DNA of 64,000 nucleotides, from positions 757,501 to 821,500 of the forward strand of contig JACVTC010000028.1 of assembly GCA_016946835.1 (NCBI GenBank). Direction: 5' to 3'. The DNA is from Neocallimastix lanati (nom. inval.) (taxonomy: Eukaryota; Neocallimastigomycota; Neocallimastigomycetes; Neocallimastigales; Neocallimastigaceae). The notes under the pieces are model-generated. The model searched no databases, was not told the DNA's origin, and saw nothing but the letters and a program-made list of their open reading frames with translations. The position numbers and the translations under genes are program-made. This document shows positions 29,206-41,509 of this stretch, in pieces; position 1 is the first letter of the stretch; every line of letters begins with the position of its first letter.

Positions 29206-31649
29206 ATGGATGCGGTAATAAATAATCAAATACCTAAAGACCTTGATGAGGGAAATAGGAAAAGGGAAGCAGAGTTATTGCAGAAACCAAAAATTAAAAA
29301 GGCAAATGAAGGTAAAATAAATAAATAAAAAAGAAAAAGAATAAATAGTATTAAAATATAAAAATTTATAATAAAAATTTTATAATAAATATTAAAAATA
29401 TATTATTAAAATGACTGACCAAAAAAAAAAATATTGTTATATAATATTATTTATTAAAAGCAGAAGTAAATTCAAGAAAAAAACCAGGAAGAAAAAGATT
29501 AGAAGTAACAGAGTCCAATACTAAAAAAGAGAAAAATAGAGTTGCTCAAAGAGCATGGAGAGAAAGAAAAGAAAAGTAAAATTAAAATATAATGTTAATC
29601 ATAAATATTTTTTTTTATAAAATATTGATATTTGGTAATAAATTGGAAATTAATTTTGTAAATATAATGTATAAAAAAAAAAGGTATGTGTTAGAATTAG
29701 AAGCAAAAATCGCAGAATTAGAAAGTGCAAAAAATAAATCAGAAAGCGAAAAGCAACAATTAAAAATGATTATAGAAAAGTTAAGATCAGAAAATACATA
29801 TTTAAAAAACGCAACTTCATTTATCTTCACACCTACTAAAGGTAATAAAAAAGATATATATTTAATAAAATTATAAAAATAATTTTAAAAAAAAAGTTAA
29901 TAAAAAAAAAAAGAAATATTTAAAATAAAAAGTTAATAATAAAAAAAAAAAAAGAAATATTAAAAAAAAAATAAGTAATAGAATAATTGTATAATAACTT
30001 TTTTTATTTTTTGTTTATTATTTATTTAAAAAGAAACTGAAATGTTCATGGAACAAAATAAATTAAAAATATTACAACAAAAGAATATGAAGCAAAGCAA
30101 TCCAGAATTATTAAATAGTTCAATTTCTTTAGGCGCGCAAACTCCAGTTAATCCAGAATTAATTAATGAACCAGTTCAAACAGTTCCATCTAATGGAATT
30201 AATGAAAATATGTTATCAGAAAGTAATCCAGAAATTTTAGATGAAATCTATAAATTAATGAATATACAAAATCCAGAATTAATGGCATATCAAAATAATA
30301 CTATTCCTTCAAAGGATAGTACGCTTCCAATCACAAATATTAGCGCTCAAGAATCAATTAATTCGAATTTAATTACTTCAAATTCAGTTATGAATAGTAA
30401 TTCTGCGCCATTATGTTCTGAAATAATATCATCAGGTAGTAATAATGAAGTATTAGCATCTCTTAATAATTCTACAAATAATAGTTTGTATAATGTGGTG
30501 GGACCAATGCAAAAAGAAAATATTGTTATTCCAAGTAATTATGAAGTAAATACAGTAGTACCAACAACTAGTACAACAGATCCAAATCTAATATTATTAA
30601 TGAATGAACAAAATAATCCAAATCAAGTTTTGCTAAATCAACAACCAATAAATACTATAAATCAAAATATAATAGGATCTACTAATCCAGAGGTCATGCA
30701 AAATCCATTGACTACACCTCTTACTAATCAACCAATAGACCAAAATTCATTGCTTGCAATGACAATGTTAAATAATGCCCCATCAACATCATTTGAAAAC
30801 ATACAACCTTCAACTATAGCAGCTCCAACAACTATCCAAAATATAGATAATAATTTATACGCATTAAACGGATTAGAATTAAACAATAATATTAATCATA
30901 ACTTATCTAAACCAATTATTAGTGGAAGTATGAATTATCGTACCGAAGCTGTTAAAGAAAAGAGTCAACCAATTACAGATGAATTATTTAATAATATGAT
31001 TCAAATGTTACATAAACAACAACAACCTAATATAGATGGAGGTGATGAAGATGATATGTTTATTAACCAATTAAATCAAAACGCTAGAGTATTATATACA
31101 AATACTGTTACAGGAATACCATCTCCAACGAGTACAATTGTCTATGGTAAAGAAAAGACATCTACTCAAGAAAATAATAGTATGCATCTTCCATACACAC
31201 CAGAAGATCTTGATTCTGATTCTAATAGAAGTGGTGAAGGTGTTGAAATAAAGCAAAGAACAATTGAAGATAGTGATAGTAGCAGTAATCTTCGTGAAAT
31301 TAAAAATGAAGACAAGCGTAGTAATTCTACTCATTCTACTTTACAATTCCCAGCAGAACAGAAACCAACTAAATTAAACATACCTTATTCTGTATTCCCA
31401 AGAGTAACTCAAGAAACTGTTGATGGTTTCATTAATGATAATAAATTAAGTGAAGAAGAAATTGAATGCTTATGTTCTGAATTAAAGAATAAGGCCACTT
31501 GCAAAGAAAAATTAAGATATATTTCCCAAAATATAGAATTGAAAGGTTGGAATATAGATGCTTGGGAAAGAGGTAAATTAAAATTTATCGAAGAAGCAAA
31601 GAAAAAAGAAAAGGAAAATGAACAAATAAAGCAAGAAAATATTGAATGA
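29206..31649 (+). CDS. YAP1: Yap1/Pap1-like bZIP transcription factor with C-terminal cysteine-rich domain, 4 exons
   Basis: Exons are 29206-29311, 29461-29575, 29684-29841 and 30034-31649 (1995 nt, 664 aa), all GT..AG and in frame. The basic region at residues about 56-74 reads KKEKNRVAQRAWRERKEK, the fungal AP-1 signature NR.AQRAFRERKE with Trp for Phe. A leucine zipper follows (YVLELEAKIAELE, about 75-115). Introns 2 and 3 fall in or beside the bZIP. The middle is Asn/Ser/Pro-rich with recurring NPE(L/I/V) motifs. Residues 581-625 match the Yap1 C-terminal cysteine-rich, export-signal region: EEIECLCSELKNKATCKEKL, cysteines 605, 607 and 616. In yeast that region senses peroxides and controls nuclear export. 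The N-terminal cysteine cluster of Yap1 is not evident, and the first cysteine of the usual C-terminal trio is not at its place. A role in oxidative or electrophile stress is inferred from the family. Confidence 0.9.
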
Positions 31650-33059
31650 AATTGAAAAAAAAAAAAATTAAAAAGGATAAAATTATTTATTAATAAAAAA
31701 AAATTTATTTTTAATACCAAAATATAAAAATTTATAACAAATTAAAAAGAAAAAGAAAAAATTTCTCATAAAAATAGTTAATTATGAATATAATAATAAT
31801 ATAATATTTTAATAATTTAAAAAGTTATTAATATTTAATTAATAATCCTTTTTATTATTATTATTATTACTATTATTAATATATAGTCATTTAATATAAA
31901 ATATATATATTGTTTTAGTATTATCTGTTTATACTTAATTTTTAAAATTATACATTATATATATAAGTATAAATATTTTCCTTTTTTTTTTTTTTTTTTT
32001 ATAATCTTTACCCTATTTTTAATTCTAATCTATTATAGTTAAATTATTTAAATATGCAATATTAACTAATGGTTTTTTTTTTTTTTTTTTTTTAAATTAT
32101 TATTATTATTTTCTTATTAAAAGGAAATAATAATAATAGTGTTAAAAAAAAATTAAATAATATTAATTTTAAAATAGAATATAGTATACTAATAATTAAA
32201 AAAAAAAAAAATATATATATATATATATATAAAATTATTATAAAAAAAAAAATGTTTTTTATTTCTTTTATTTTAAAAAAATAACAAACATTTTTTATTT
32301 TCACTTTTTTTCCTTTTTTCTTTTATTTTTTATTTTTTATTATCATTATTATTTTTTTTTATTATTATTTTCAGCAATAATAATAAAAAATATATATATA
32401 AAAAAAATAAAAGAAAAAGGAAGTATTGTAATCGTAATAATAAATAGATAAATAAAATAAAAAAAATAAAAAAAAATATTAAATAAGTATTAAAATAAAA
32501 TAAAAAAAAAATTAAATAAGTAGAAGTAATTGAAATATCTCAACAAAATGAAATAAAAAATATATATTTATAAATTTATAAAAAAAAAAAAATAAAAAAT
32601 AAAAATAAAAAAAATAAAATAAAATAAAAAAGATAAGCTTTTTAAATTTTTAATTATTTAATTTATATATATTTATTAATTTTAATTAATAATAATTATT
32701 TTTTCCACGATCTTTTTCTACCTGGTAAAAATAATAATAATTTTTTTTTTTTAAATTAAAAAAAAAGGATAAACTTAATAATAAAAAATAATAAAAATAA
32801 AAATAATAAAATAATAAAACAAAAATAAAAATATGCTAATTATTAATTATATTTAGCCTAATTTTTATTTTTAATTTTTAATTTTTAATTATTATTATTA
32901 TTATTATTATTATTTTTATATTATTATTATTATTATTTTTATTTTATTAAATAGTTGTTAATATTTAGTATTTAATATTTATTTTATTCTTTTATAAGGT
33001 TTTAAAAACCAACATTCATGAATATGGATCAATTTATTATCTTATTTTTAATTAATATT

Positions 33060-33350
33060 ATTGACTGTTAATTATTTATTATTTATTATTTATTATTTAT
33101 TATTCCATTAATTTATTATTTATTATTTATTATTTATTCAATTATTCAATTATTTATTATTTATTATTTATTCAATTATTCAATTATTTGTTATTTATTA
33201 TTTATTATTTATTATTTATTATTTATTATTTATTATTTATTATTTATTATTTATTATTTATTATTTATTATTTATTATCTATTATTTATTATTTATTATT
33301 TATTATTTATTATTTAATAATTCACTTATTTATTATTTATTTATTTATAT
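33060..33350. repeat. (TTATTTA)n array
   Basis: About 290 bp of ATTATTTATT units, broken by ATTCAATTATTCAATTATTT segments. Confidence 0.9.
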
Positions 33351-33864
33351 AATTTTTTTTTCATATATATTTTGTTTTTTTATATTTAATTAGTATATGT
33401 TATATATAGAAATTATTAATCATTTGTACCTAATTTAAAATATATTTTGTCTCATTGTAATTAATTAATTTTTTTTTTAAAAAGATCTTCCTAATTAGTG
33501 TGCGTATTAACTAAAATTCTTCATATGATTTTGATATGATTTAAAAAAAAATTTTTTTTTTATTTTTAGTCTGTTTTAATGACGAATTCCATAATAAATA
33601 GAGTTTATTAATTAAAATAAAAATAATTTAACTTTTTTTTTTTTTTTTTTTTTTATTTTCATTTTTTATTTTTATTTTTATTAATTATATGATTTGTAAA
33701 AATGAGAGAATCTATTTATTTATAAAGATTTATAATAAATTCAAACATCATATTATAACTATTTTATAACTATTTTAATGTATACGAAAAAGCATGCAAT
33801 ACAGTTTTATTTAAATGCTTTTTTTTTTAATAGTTTATTTATTATATCTTTTTTATTTATTTCT

Positions 33865-33896
<32 letters not shown>

Positions 33897-34312
33897 TTAC
33901 TTTAATACAAAGTCTGTTTGAAATTAAAATTAAAATATTTTTTTTTTAATTATTTTTAAAATAAATAAATAAATAAAAAAAAAAAAAAAAAAAAGATTGA
34001 GTAAAATAATTCAATATTACTAAATTAGTCAATATTAATTTTTCTTTTTTGAATTTTTTTTTTTTTTTTTAGTTCTGATTCATATGAAAAAATAGAAATA
34101 AAAAAAATAAAAAAGGAATAAAAAAAAGTAATTTCAAATTTCAAATTTTTATATATTTAAAAAACTATAATAAACTACTATTATTTTAATTATATGATTG
34201 AAAACTCATATAAATAATATAATTTTCTTTTCTTTTCTTTTCTATTTAATTTAGAATAATTATAATATTTTTGTATATTTAACTGTAATTAAAAAGTTAA
34301 TAGTTTGTATTA

Positions 34313-34543
34313 ATAAAAAAAAAAATAATGATAGTAAATAATTAATATTACTACAAAAAAAAAAAAAGATGGTGGTTAATAATTGATATCATAAAAAAAA
34401 AGATGGTGGTTAGTAGTTAGTTTTATAAATAAAAAAAAAAAAATAATGATAGTAAATAATTAATATTACTACAAAAAAAAAAGATGGTGGTTAATAATTG
34501 ATATCATAAAAAAAAAGATGGTGGTTAGTAGTTAGTTTTATAA

Positions 34544-34553
<10 letters not shown>
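34313..34553. repeat. Two-fold tandem repeat, about 120-bp unit, with GATGGTGGTTA motifs
   Basis: The unit contains ATAATGATAGTAAATAATTA, AAAGATGGTGGTTAATAATT and AAAGATGGTGGTTAGTAGTT, and occurs twice. This gives four GATGGTGGTTA motifs, unusually G-rich for this DNA, separated by A runs. No frame crosses it. Confidence 0.9.
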
Positions 34554-34578
<25 letters not shown>

Positions 34579-34896
34579 TGTTTTTGTTATTACAGACAAA
34601 AAAAAAATTTAAACTTATCAAACTTATTCCTCTGATGAAAATACGTAATTTATAATGAATAAATTTAATGTCAAAAAAAAGAAAAAAATAAAAAGAATTT
34701 TTTTTTTCATTATGTATAAATCTCTAGTAATAATATCATAATATATATTGATGGTATAAATTCGAGTAGCTGTGAAATAAAATTTTAAATGAAAGTGAAC
34801 TTATTATTATTATGATAATTATTATTATTGTTATTGTTATTGTTATTGTTATTGTTATTATTTTTTTTTTTTTTTGAGAAATATAACATTGTGAAC

Positions 34897-34942
<46 letters not shown>

Positions 34943-35486
34943 TTAATACACTTTTTAAGTTAAATTCAAATTAATAAATCTATTTAATATTTAATTATTT
35001 TTTTTTTAACTATTAATTATTTATTATTTATTAAAAATATTTAAATGAAAATGATGAGAGTCTTTTAGTATATATCGTATATAGGATATATGATGATTGC
35101 TCATCCGATAATATATTGAATAGTCTAATAATAATATTTAAAAAAATTTTTTTTTTATGGAGAAATATGAAAGATAGAAAAAACTTCAAATTGTATAATT
35201 TTTTGGAAAGAATTTTTTCTTTTGTAATATAAAGTATTATTTTTAATATTATTATAATATTATATAATAATGAATTATAAGGAGATAAAAATAAATATGA
35301 TTATTATTATTTGTATCATTTATTATTATTTTATAATTATGAAAGTTTCTATTAATATAATAATTAATCTATAATGTAATAATATATAAATATAAACCAA
35401 AAAAAAAAAAAAAATTCTATATATTAAATATTATTAAACATTCATTAAATATAAAAATAAAGAAATATTTTAATAGTCACACTAAA

Positions 35487-35954
35487 ATGACTAAATCAGA
35501 ATTTTTAACAATTACAGGAAGTTCTTTAGAAAAAAAAAAACTTCAATAATCATAGCAGAGACATCAAATTCTTCAAACACAACAATGAGTGATGCTCTTA
35601 TTAAAGTAGAACCTCCAAAATATTCAAACAAATATAGTTAATAAATTTTCTAATCAAAACTTTTAAATTAACAAATGAAAAACTTTCACAAATGCTATTC
35701 AGACTTAAAAATTATTCCTTGATTCTGAAGAATTAGGTAATTATTATATCAGAGAATATTAGAGATATAAATACCAATAAAAAAAAACCATTTAAAAATA
35801 TGATCGTACCGTCAGGACTATAATATTAAAATAATTGCACATGTACTATACTTATTGATAAATGAATTAAAAAGAAAGATTTAATTTTTTCAGAAACAGA
35901 CCCATCCATGACTATTTAAAATTGAAATGAAAAAAAAAAAAGGAAGAAATAAAT

Positions 35955-35991
<37 letters not shown>

Positions 35992-36375
35992 AGAGGAAAA
36001 ACAGATTCAGATGAAAATGAAAAATGAAAACCTCAAGAGAAATTTTAAGTTAATAATATTAATACGTTAATTCCAAAGAATTATGAAGAAGATATGAATT
36101 CAGAAAATGGAAAGATACAATAAAGAAAGAATTACAAAATTTATATGGAAATAATGATATGAAAATTGATGGAAAAAACAAAAAAAAATATTCCAAAAAA
36201 GGCATTAAAACCACTCAATGTTAAATGAGTTTTTTTTTTTTTTTTTTTTTTTTTACTATTAAAGGTAATGGTATATATAAAGCAAGATTGATCGTCTCAG
36301 AAGAGGTTTTCGACAAAATTAAAGGAGTTGATTACACTTGTACCTATTCTCTTACAATAAGAAATGAAATAATTT
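35487..36375 (+). pseudogene. Decayed Ty1/copia retrotransposon fragment
   Basis: This is a stretch of coding-like complexity with many stops and frameshifts. It starts with MTKSEFLTITGSSLE-type sequence (35507 on, possibly the Gag start). It ends with a recognisable copia reverse-transcriptase start: a KELQNLYGNNDMKID segment near 36125-36170, ALKPLNVK near 36206, then TIKGNGIYKARLIV and KIKGVDYTCTYS (36257-36350). These match the copia pattern 'EL..L..n.....P...k.i..KWVF..K..G...+yKARLV..Gf.Q..G.Dy..T+sP'. A T run interrupts the KWVF position. The distance from Gag-like start to RT is far too short, so the fragment is internally deleted. It abuts the edge of the large inverted duplication at about 36420. 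Confidence 0.7.
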
Positions 36376-36419
36376 TTTTTTTAAATTAACAATTACTATT
36401 ACATTAATAAATTTTTTTT

Positions 36420-37051
36420 TAATAAAAAAATGAGAGGAGAAATAACCTTTCTTTATAATATATATAAAAAATAATATTTATGTAATTAAAACAAATATAT
36501 TATATTATATATTTGTATATTTAATTTATATATTAAAGACTTTTAAATTACTTTTTATAATAATACTTTTATCTTTTTTTTTTTTTGTTTTTTAGACTTG
36601 AAAGAGAATACACCTTCAGTGTTTTATTAAATAGAAAATTGTAGTTTTATAACACCTTCTCAAAAAAATTTATTTTATTAGTTATTTTTAATTAATTTTT
36701 AATTATAACCAATTCAATTCATGGTTAAACTATGAAGTAGTAATATAAGAAAACAATATATATAATTATTATATTCTTTATTTTATTCAAATGTCATATA
36801 ATTAAATATTTTATATAACAATATTAATTTTTATATAATTATTTTATTTATAAAATTTATTTTCATTTTTATTTTTATGTTACATATTTTTACTATTAAT
36901 TTTAAATTTCAATGGTTTAATAATTTAATTTATATTTTTTATATATAAAGATATATTATAGTTTAAATTGTTATATACAAATATTTTGCAATATATATAA
37001 TAAATAAATATATTACTCCTTACTTTTTTTATTTTTTTAATTTTTTTATTT

Positions 37052-37083
<32 letters not shown>

Positions 37084-39252
37084 ATTTTTTCTTATTCTTG
37101 AATTTCTTTTGTAAATTTATAAATTTTAGTTGCACTAGCTTCTACAATTTCAATACTTAATTTATTTTTCTTTACCGCTTCTAAAATATTATCATGATAA
37201 CATCAACTGATGATTTAATAATTTCATATGGACTGTATTCTTTGTATTTATGACCCGGATCAATTAGCATTTATATCAGCATATCTTCAGTCAGTCATAA
37301 CAATATTATTGTAATGAATTTCTTTTCTTAAAATATTATTAATACAACCAGCATTTTCATTCACATGAATTCCATTAACTAAATTATAGGAGGACATAAT
37401 AGCTTTTGAATTGGCATTCTTAATGGCAATTTCATATTCCTTTAAATATATTTTTCTGAAGGCTCTTTCTGACATATTACTACTGTTGAATGAAACGGTT
37501 ACTTTCTTTATTATTAGCAATAAAGTGCTTAAGAGTAGCATAGGCATTCTTATGACTTTGAACTCCCTTAATAACAGATGAAGCAATTGTACCACTAATG
37601 TATGGATCTTCAGAGTAATATTCAAAGGTTTCTACCATTTAAGATTGATCTGTGAATATTTAAAGCAGGAGCAAGCCATAAATTAATTTTGAATAGGTTC
37701 ATTTCAGAACCAATAATGTCACCAATCTTTTGAGCAAATTTCAATATTCCATGATTGAGCATAGGCCATGGCAATTGGAATGGCAATGATGTATTGATAA
37801 TAGAATTTAACACCTTCAGGGATATTTGGGAATAAGAAACTAAGGGATGGCTTGGCATCATCTGGAATAATTTCTAAGGTGGAATCAGGAAACTTTCCTG
37901 AAGTGCTTTAAGCATTTCCATTTTCATCAATAAAATAATCTCTAGCAATACTAAGACCTTCTGGACCATCAGATAAAATAATTGGTTTTAAATCTCTGAA
38001 CTTGTAAAATTCACCTGCTGATCCTGCAATTATGTCTGGCATAACTACCGTTTGGTTCTGGACTGTGAGCTCCGAGAACAATTTTGACTTTTTCTTCAAC
38101 CGAATAATGATTTAATGGTTTCATCAATTTCATAAGGACTAATCGTAATCAATAACTTCTGTCTTTATACTTTTAACATCAAATTTGAATCTCTTAAACT
38201 CCATTTAAGTTATCTCTCTTCTTCTTTGAATGGAAAGTCATATCTTTGAAACCGGAATTTCCAATTTGGTTTTTTAACCTTCTATAATTATAACTCTAGA
38301 TGGAAGTTCAATAACAGCACATGGAATTGTATTTCTACTTGAATTACCAAAACGAACAATGTAGGAACCAGCTTCTAATATGTAGGATTGACTCTTACTA
38401 TCATAACTAGCAAAGTCTGATAACTTAAATTCTAATTTAACATTATCTTTTCTTCCTGATTTAAGTTCTTTAGTTTTAGCAAAATTAACAAAGATTTGAT
38501 ATGATTCATCCATTAATTTAGTATTCGGCTTAGATAAATAAAGTTCCAAAATTTCTTTACCCTTGAATTTATCAATATTTTTAACAGAAGCATTAACATT
38601 AACTTTATCTCCAATTAAACTTACTTTATTATATTTAATCTTGAAATCGGTGTAACCTAAACCATAACCGAAAGGGAATAAAACATCAACATCAGCTGAA
38701 TCGAAATAACGGGTAACCAACATAAATACCTTCAAGGTAATCGGTATCGGTGACATTACCAAAATTAGCAATATAATCATCATATTTTTTTAGACCATGT
38801 AGTAGTAAGTTTACCAGATGAATACTTTTTACTTGTAACAAGTTCAACTAATGTTTTTAGAAGTATAAGCTCCAAGTTGAGAAAGAGCTAAAATATTTTT
38901 AACTTCATCAAGACCTGATAAATCAACAGGACCCATAGTATTCAATACAAGCAAGAATTTCTTAAATCCTCTTGCTAAAGTCTTAATGATTTTTCTTTCA
39001 GTATCAGTAAGGAAAACATCACCCTTTTTCTTCATTTCTGTCAATACCTTCACCAGATGATCTTGATAAGACATTAAATAGCAAGATCTTCTTTCTCTTT
39101 AACTGGAAGATTACATTCTAGCATTCTCATAATCAAATTCATCTTGAAGTTTTTTAATGTATTCTTTATGAGCTTTTTCATAGCAGTCATCATAAGCATC
39201 TAAATAATCATTTGATAAAAATTTTAAATCCACTCTTCATAAAAGCAGTTTC
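36420..39252. repeat. Arm 1 of a large imperfect inverted duplication
   Basis: Reverse-complemented, this segment aligns with 45911-48573 over its whole length, including non-coding DNA beyond the GH3 pseudogene (ATGACATTTGAATAAAATAA and GTGTATTCTCTTTC are shared). Coding parts look more than 90% identical by eye. Differences are indels: arm 1 lacks about 57 bp present in arm 2 near 46045-46100, and arm 2 lacks about 180 bp at the 3' end of the gene. Confidence 0.85.
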
Positions 39253-39514
39253 AATGGTGTCAAATGATCTTATTTCGATATCACCAGAACCGAGTCCACC
39301 CTTTACAGTTTTTCTTACACCATTACCATATAAATAAAAATAAGTTTTCTTTTCTTTTGAAGATAGAGGGAAATCGCCATTCTTTCTTAATAAAACGGTA
39401 CATTCACTTAAATATTTATCTAAAATATTTTGATGTTTTATTTCATAATCATTAATTGGTTCTTCATTTAATTCTTCATTAACAACTTCAGCATCATTAT
39501 CCTTATTATTACCT
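37092..39514 (-). pseudogene. GH3 beta-glucosidase pseudogene with permuted domain order, copy 1
   Basis: In gene order (39514 down to 37092) the C-terminal GH3 domain comes first: ILDKYLSECTVLLRKNGDFP, LYGNGVRKTVKGGLGSGDIE, then FPFGYGLGYTDF and an Fn3-like segment to about 38274. The N-terminal catalytic barrel follows: [75 protein letters not shown] and VMTD, where Asp is the nucleophile position. The frame ends KFTKEIQE and stop. This C-then-N order is known for GH3 enzymes of rumen bacteria such as Butyrivibrio fibrisolvens and Ruminococcus albus. At least six single-base shifts or stops break the frame. The stop directly after VMTD stands where the family has Trp. A splice acceptor (ATATAG|GTAAT) precedes the first recognisable residues, so an upstream exon with a signal peptide may once have existed. 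Not functional as it stands. Confidence 0.85.
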
Positions 39515-39579
39515 ATATATTTTATATAAATTTTTAATAATTATTATTATAAACATATATATATATATATAATATATAT

Positions 39580-39612
<33 letters not shown>

Positions 39613-39772
39613 ATATTTGTTAAATACATCATAACTGTTCTTTTAATATATATACATACATGGAAGAGAATATACTATAGTGCATAGAACACTTTTTAAC
39701 AAAATATTTAAAAATTTCATATTCTTATTGTTTTATTTTTTAATTAGTTTTTATCTTATAATATTTACTAAT

Positions 39773-39831
<59 letters not shown>

Positions 39832-40079
39832 TAAATTATTATATATATATATTTTTTTTTTAATTAAATAATTTAATTTTAGTATACATATAAAAAATTG
39901 AAGGAATTTTTGGTTTTTATATATGATTTTTTTTTTTTTTTATGAATTCATAATATATTAATATATATGTATATGTATTAAAATTATAATAATTACTAAT
40001 ATTTTTATGAAATATAATTTATTCCAAAAAGTAAATAAATATAAAATTTAATATAATGAAAAAAATACTATTGACTAAA
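39515..40079. other. AT-rich DNA between GH3 pseudogene and LTR element
   Basis: Includes a T run at 39583-39611, (TTTA)n at 39773-39832 and, at 39950-40079, sequence found inverted at 44563-45085 (TTTAGTCAATAGTATTTTTT shared). A minus-strand GTATATTCTCTTCCATGT near 39654-39676 resembles the LINE tail motif seen at 60551. Confidence 0.6.
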
Positions 40080-40464
40080 TGATATGCGGGACTTTTATGT
40101 GCAATAATTTATAAGCAGTGGGTTTTAAATAATGGTAGTTTAGTAAATTTTATTAATAAAATTATAATATTCGTACAATTAAAATAATAATTCTAATTCC
40201 TAAAAATTTACAAGAGAGTTCTCTATTTCTAATATAAATAATTTAATTTATAAGAAATAGGTAATATATTAATTATATATTCTAATATATAGAACTATAT
40301 AAATTTTATATGAAATAAAGTATTATAATTATTATTATAATTATAATAATACATATTGAAATAAAATAAAATAAAATAATTATTATCAAGAAGATATAAA
40401 TTTAATATTTAATAATTATTATTAAATATACAAATATGTTACTACACATATTTGTTTTATATCA
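40080..40464 (-). repeat. 3' LTR of Gag-only retrotransposon
   Basis: 385 bp with ends TGATAT...ATATCA, nearly identical to 42997-43381 (I see only about two or three substitutions, e.g. CAAGAAG against CAAAAAG). The outer flank TAAA (40076-40079) equals TAAA at 43382-43385, a 4-bp target duplication. In the orientation of the Gag frame this is the downstream LTR. Confidence 0.93.
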
Positions 40465-40555
40465 GAAATGCCCTTGCTAAAAATTAAACTATATATATTT
40501 TTTTTTATAAAAGAAAATATAAGGTTTAATTAATATAAATAATAATTTTAAAATT

Positions 40556-41452
40556 TTATTTTCTTTTATATTTATAATTCCTATTTGTTCGTTTTGTATC
40601 AATGCGATTGTTGCTATAAATAATAATATCTTTTAACATAATCTCAGGTTTGGGCATAAAAATTTTATTAATATTTATTTTATTTTTATTGTTATTTTGA
40701 ATACGAATATTTGGAATTTTAATTATCTTTTTAATTTTATTAATTTTTATTATGTTAGCACTACCAACATTAACAACTTTACTAGATTCATCTATCGGAG
40801 AATTTTTGTTAATAATTTTTCTTTCTTTTATATAAATATTATTATTAACTGAATTCACTTTATTTGTAAATTGCTTATTTTTATTATTATTTGGAATAAT
40901 TTGAGTATTGTTTATTTTTGAATTTTTATTAATAATAACTTTTGATTTTATTACTAAACTAGGAGTTATAGATTTATTAGTTCTATTGTTAATGTTTTCA
41001 ACTTTTAAAGGTTCATTAATATTTATTACTTCTTTTATATTTTTATTACTATTTCTCTTGTTAATTATATTTTCAGAATTCCCAATAATATCATTATTAT
41101 CTTTATTCTTTTTACTATTTGAATTAATATTTTCATTATTATCAATAGTTTTAATATTTATTGTTACCATACTATTAATTTCCATATTATTATTTTGATT
41201 TTTCTTAATATCTGTATTACCAGCGAAACTATTTTTATTTTCTTCTTTAGTTATTATAATATTACTATTTGTTTCAAATTTTCTATTATTGGCATTTCTT
41301 ATTTTGTAATTTTTTTTTCTGAAATTATCCATTTTGAACGCGTATAATTTATTTTGTTCCACATTTACTATGTTATTCAAAGTGTTATTTTTATTTTTAT
41401 TATTTTTATTATTATAAATATCATCATTATTATCATTATCATTATTATTATA

Positions 41453-41509
<57 letters not shown>

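Larger units (their letters stand above)
31650..35486. other. AT-rich intergenic region with repeats, no gene seen
   Basis: 3.8 kb of simple sequence: T runs at 31983-32000, 32072-32092, 33640-33654 and 33868-33893, A runs at 33979-33994 and 34900-34938, and the two arrays annotated separately. The stretch at 34610-34800 is a little more complex, but no frame exceeds chance. Confidence 0.65.

Noticed and set aside
29592-29876. 94-codon frame starting in the intron before bZIP exon 3
   Set aside because: Its first 30 residues are intron. The zipper part belongs to the spliced gene through the acceptor AAG|GTATGTG with the G completing a Lys codon.
33060-33350. Regular repeat array considered as a CRISPR array
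   Set aside because: It is pure (TTATTTA)n simple sequence without unique spacers, and the genome is eukaryotic.
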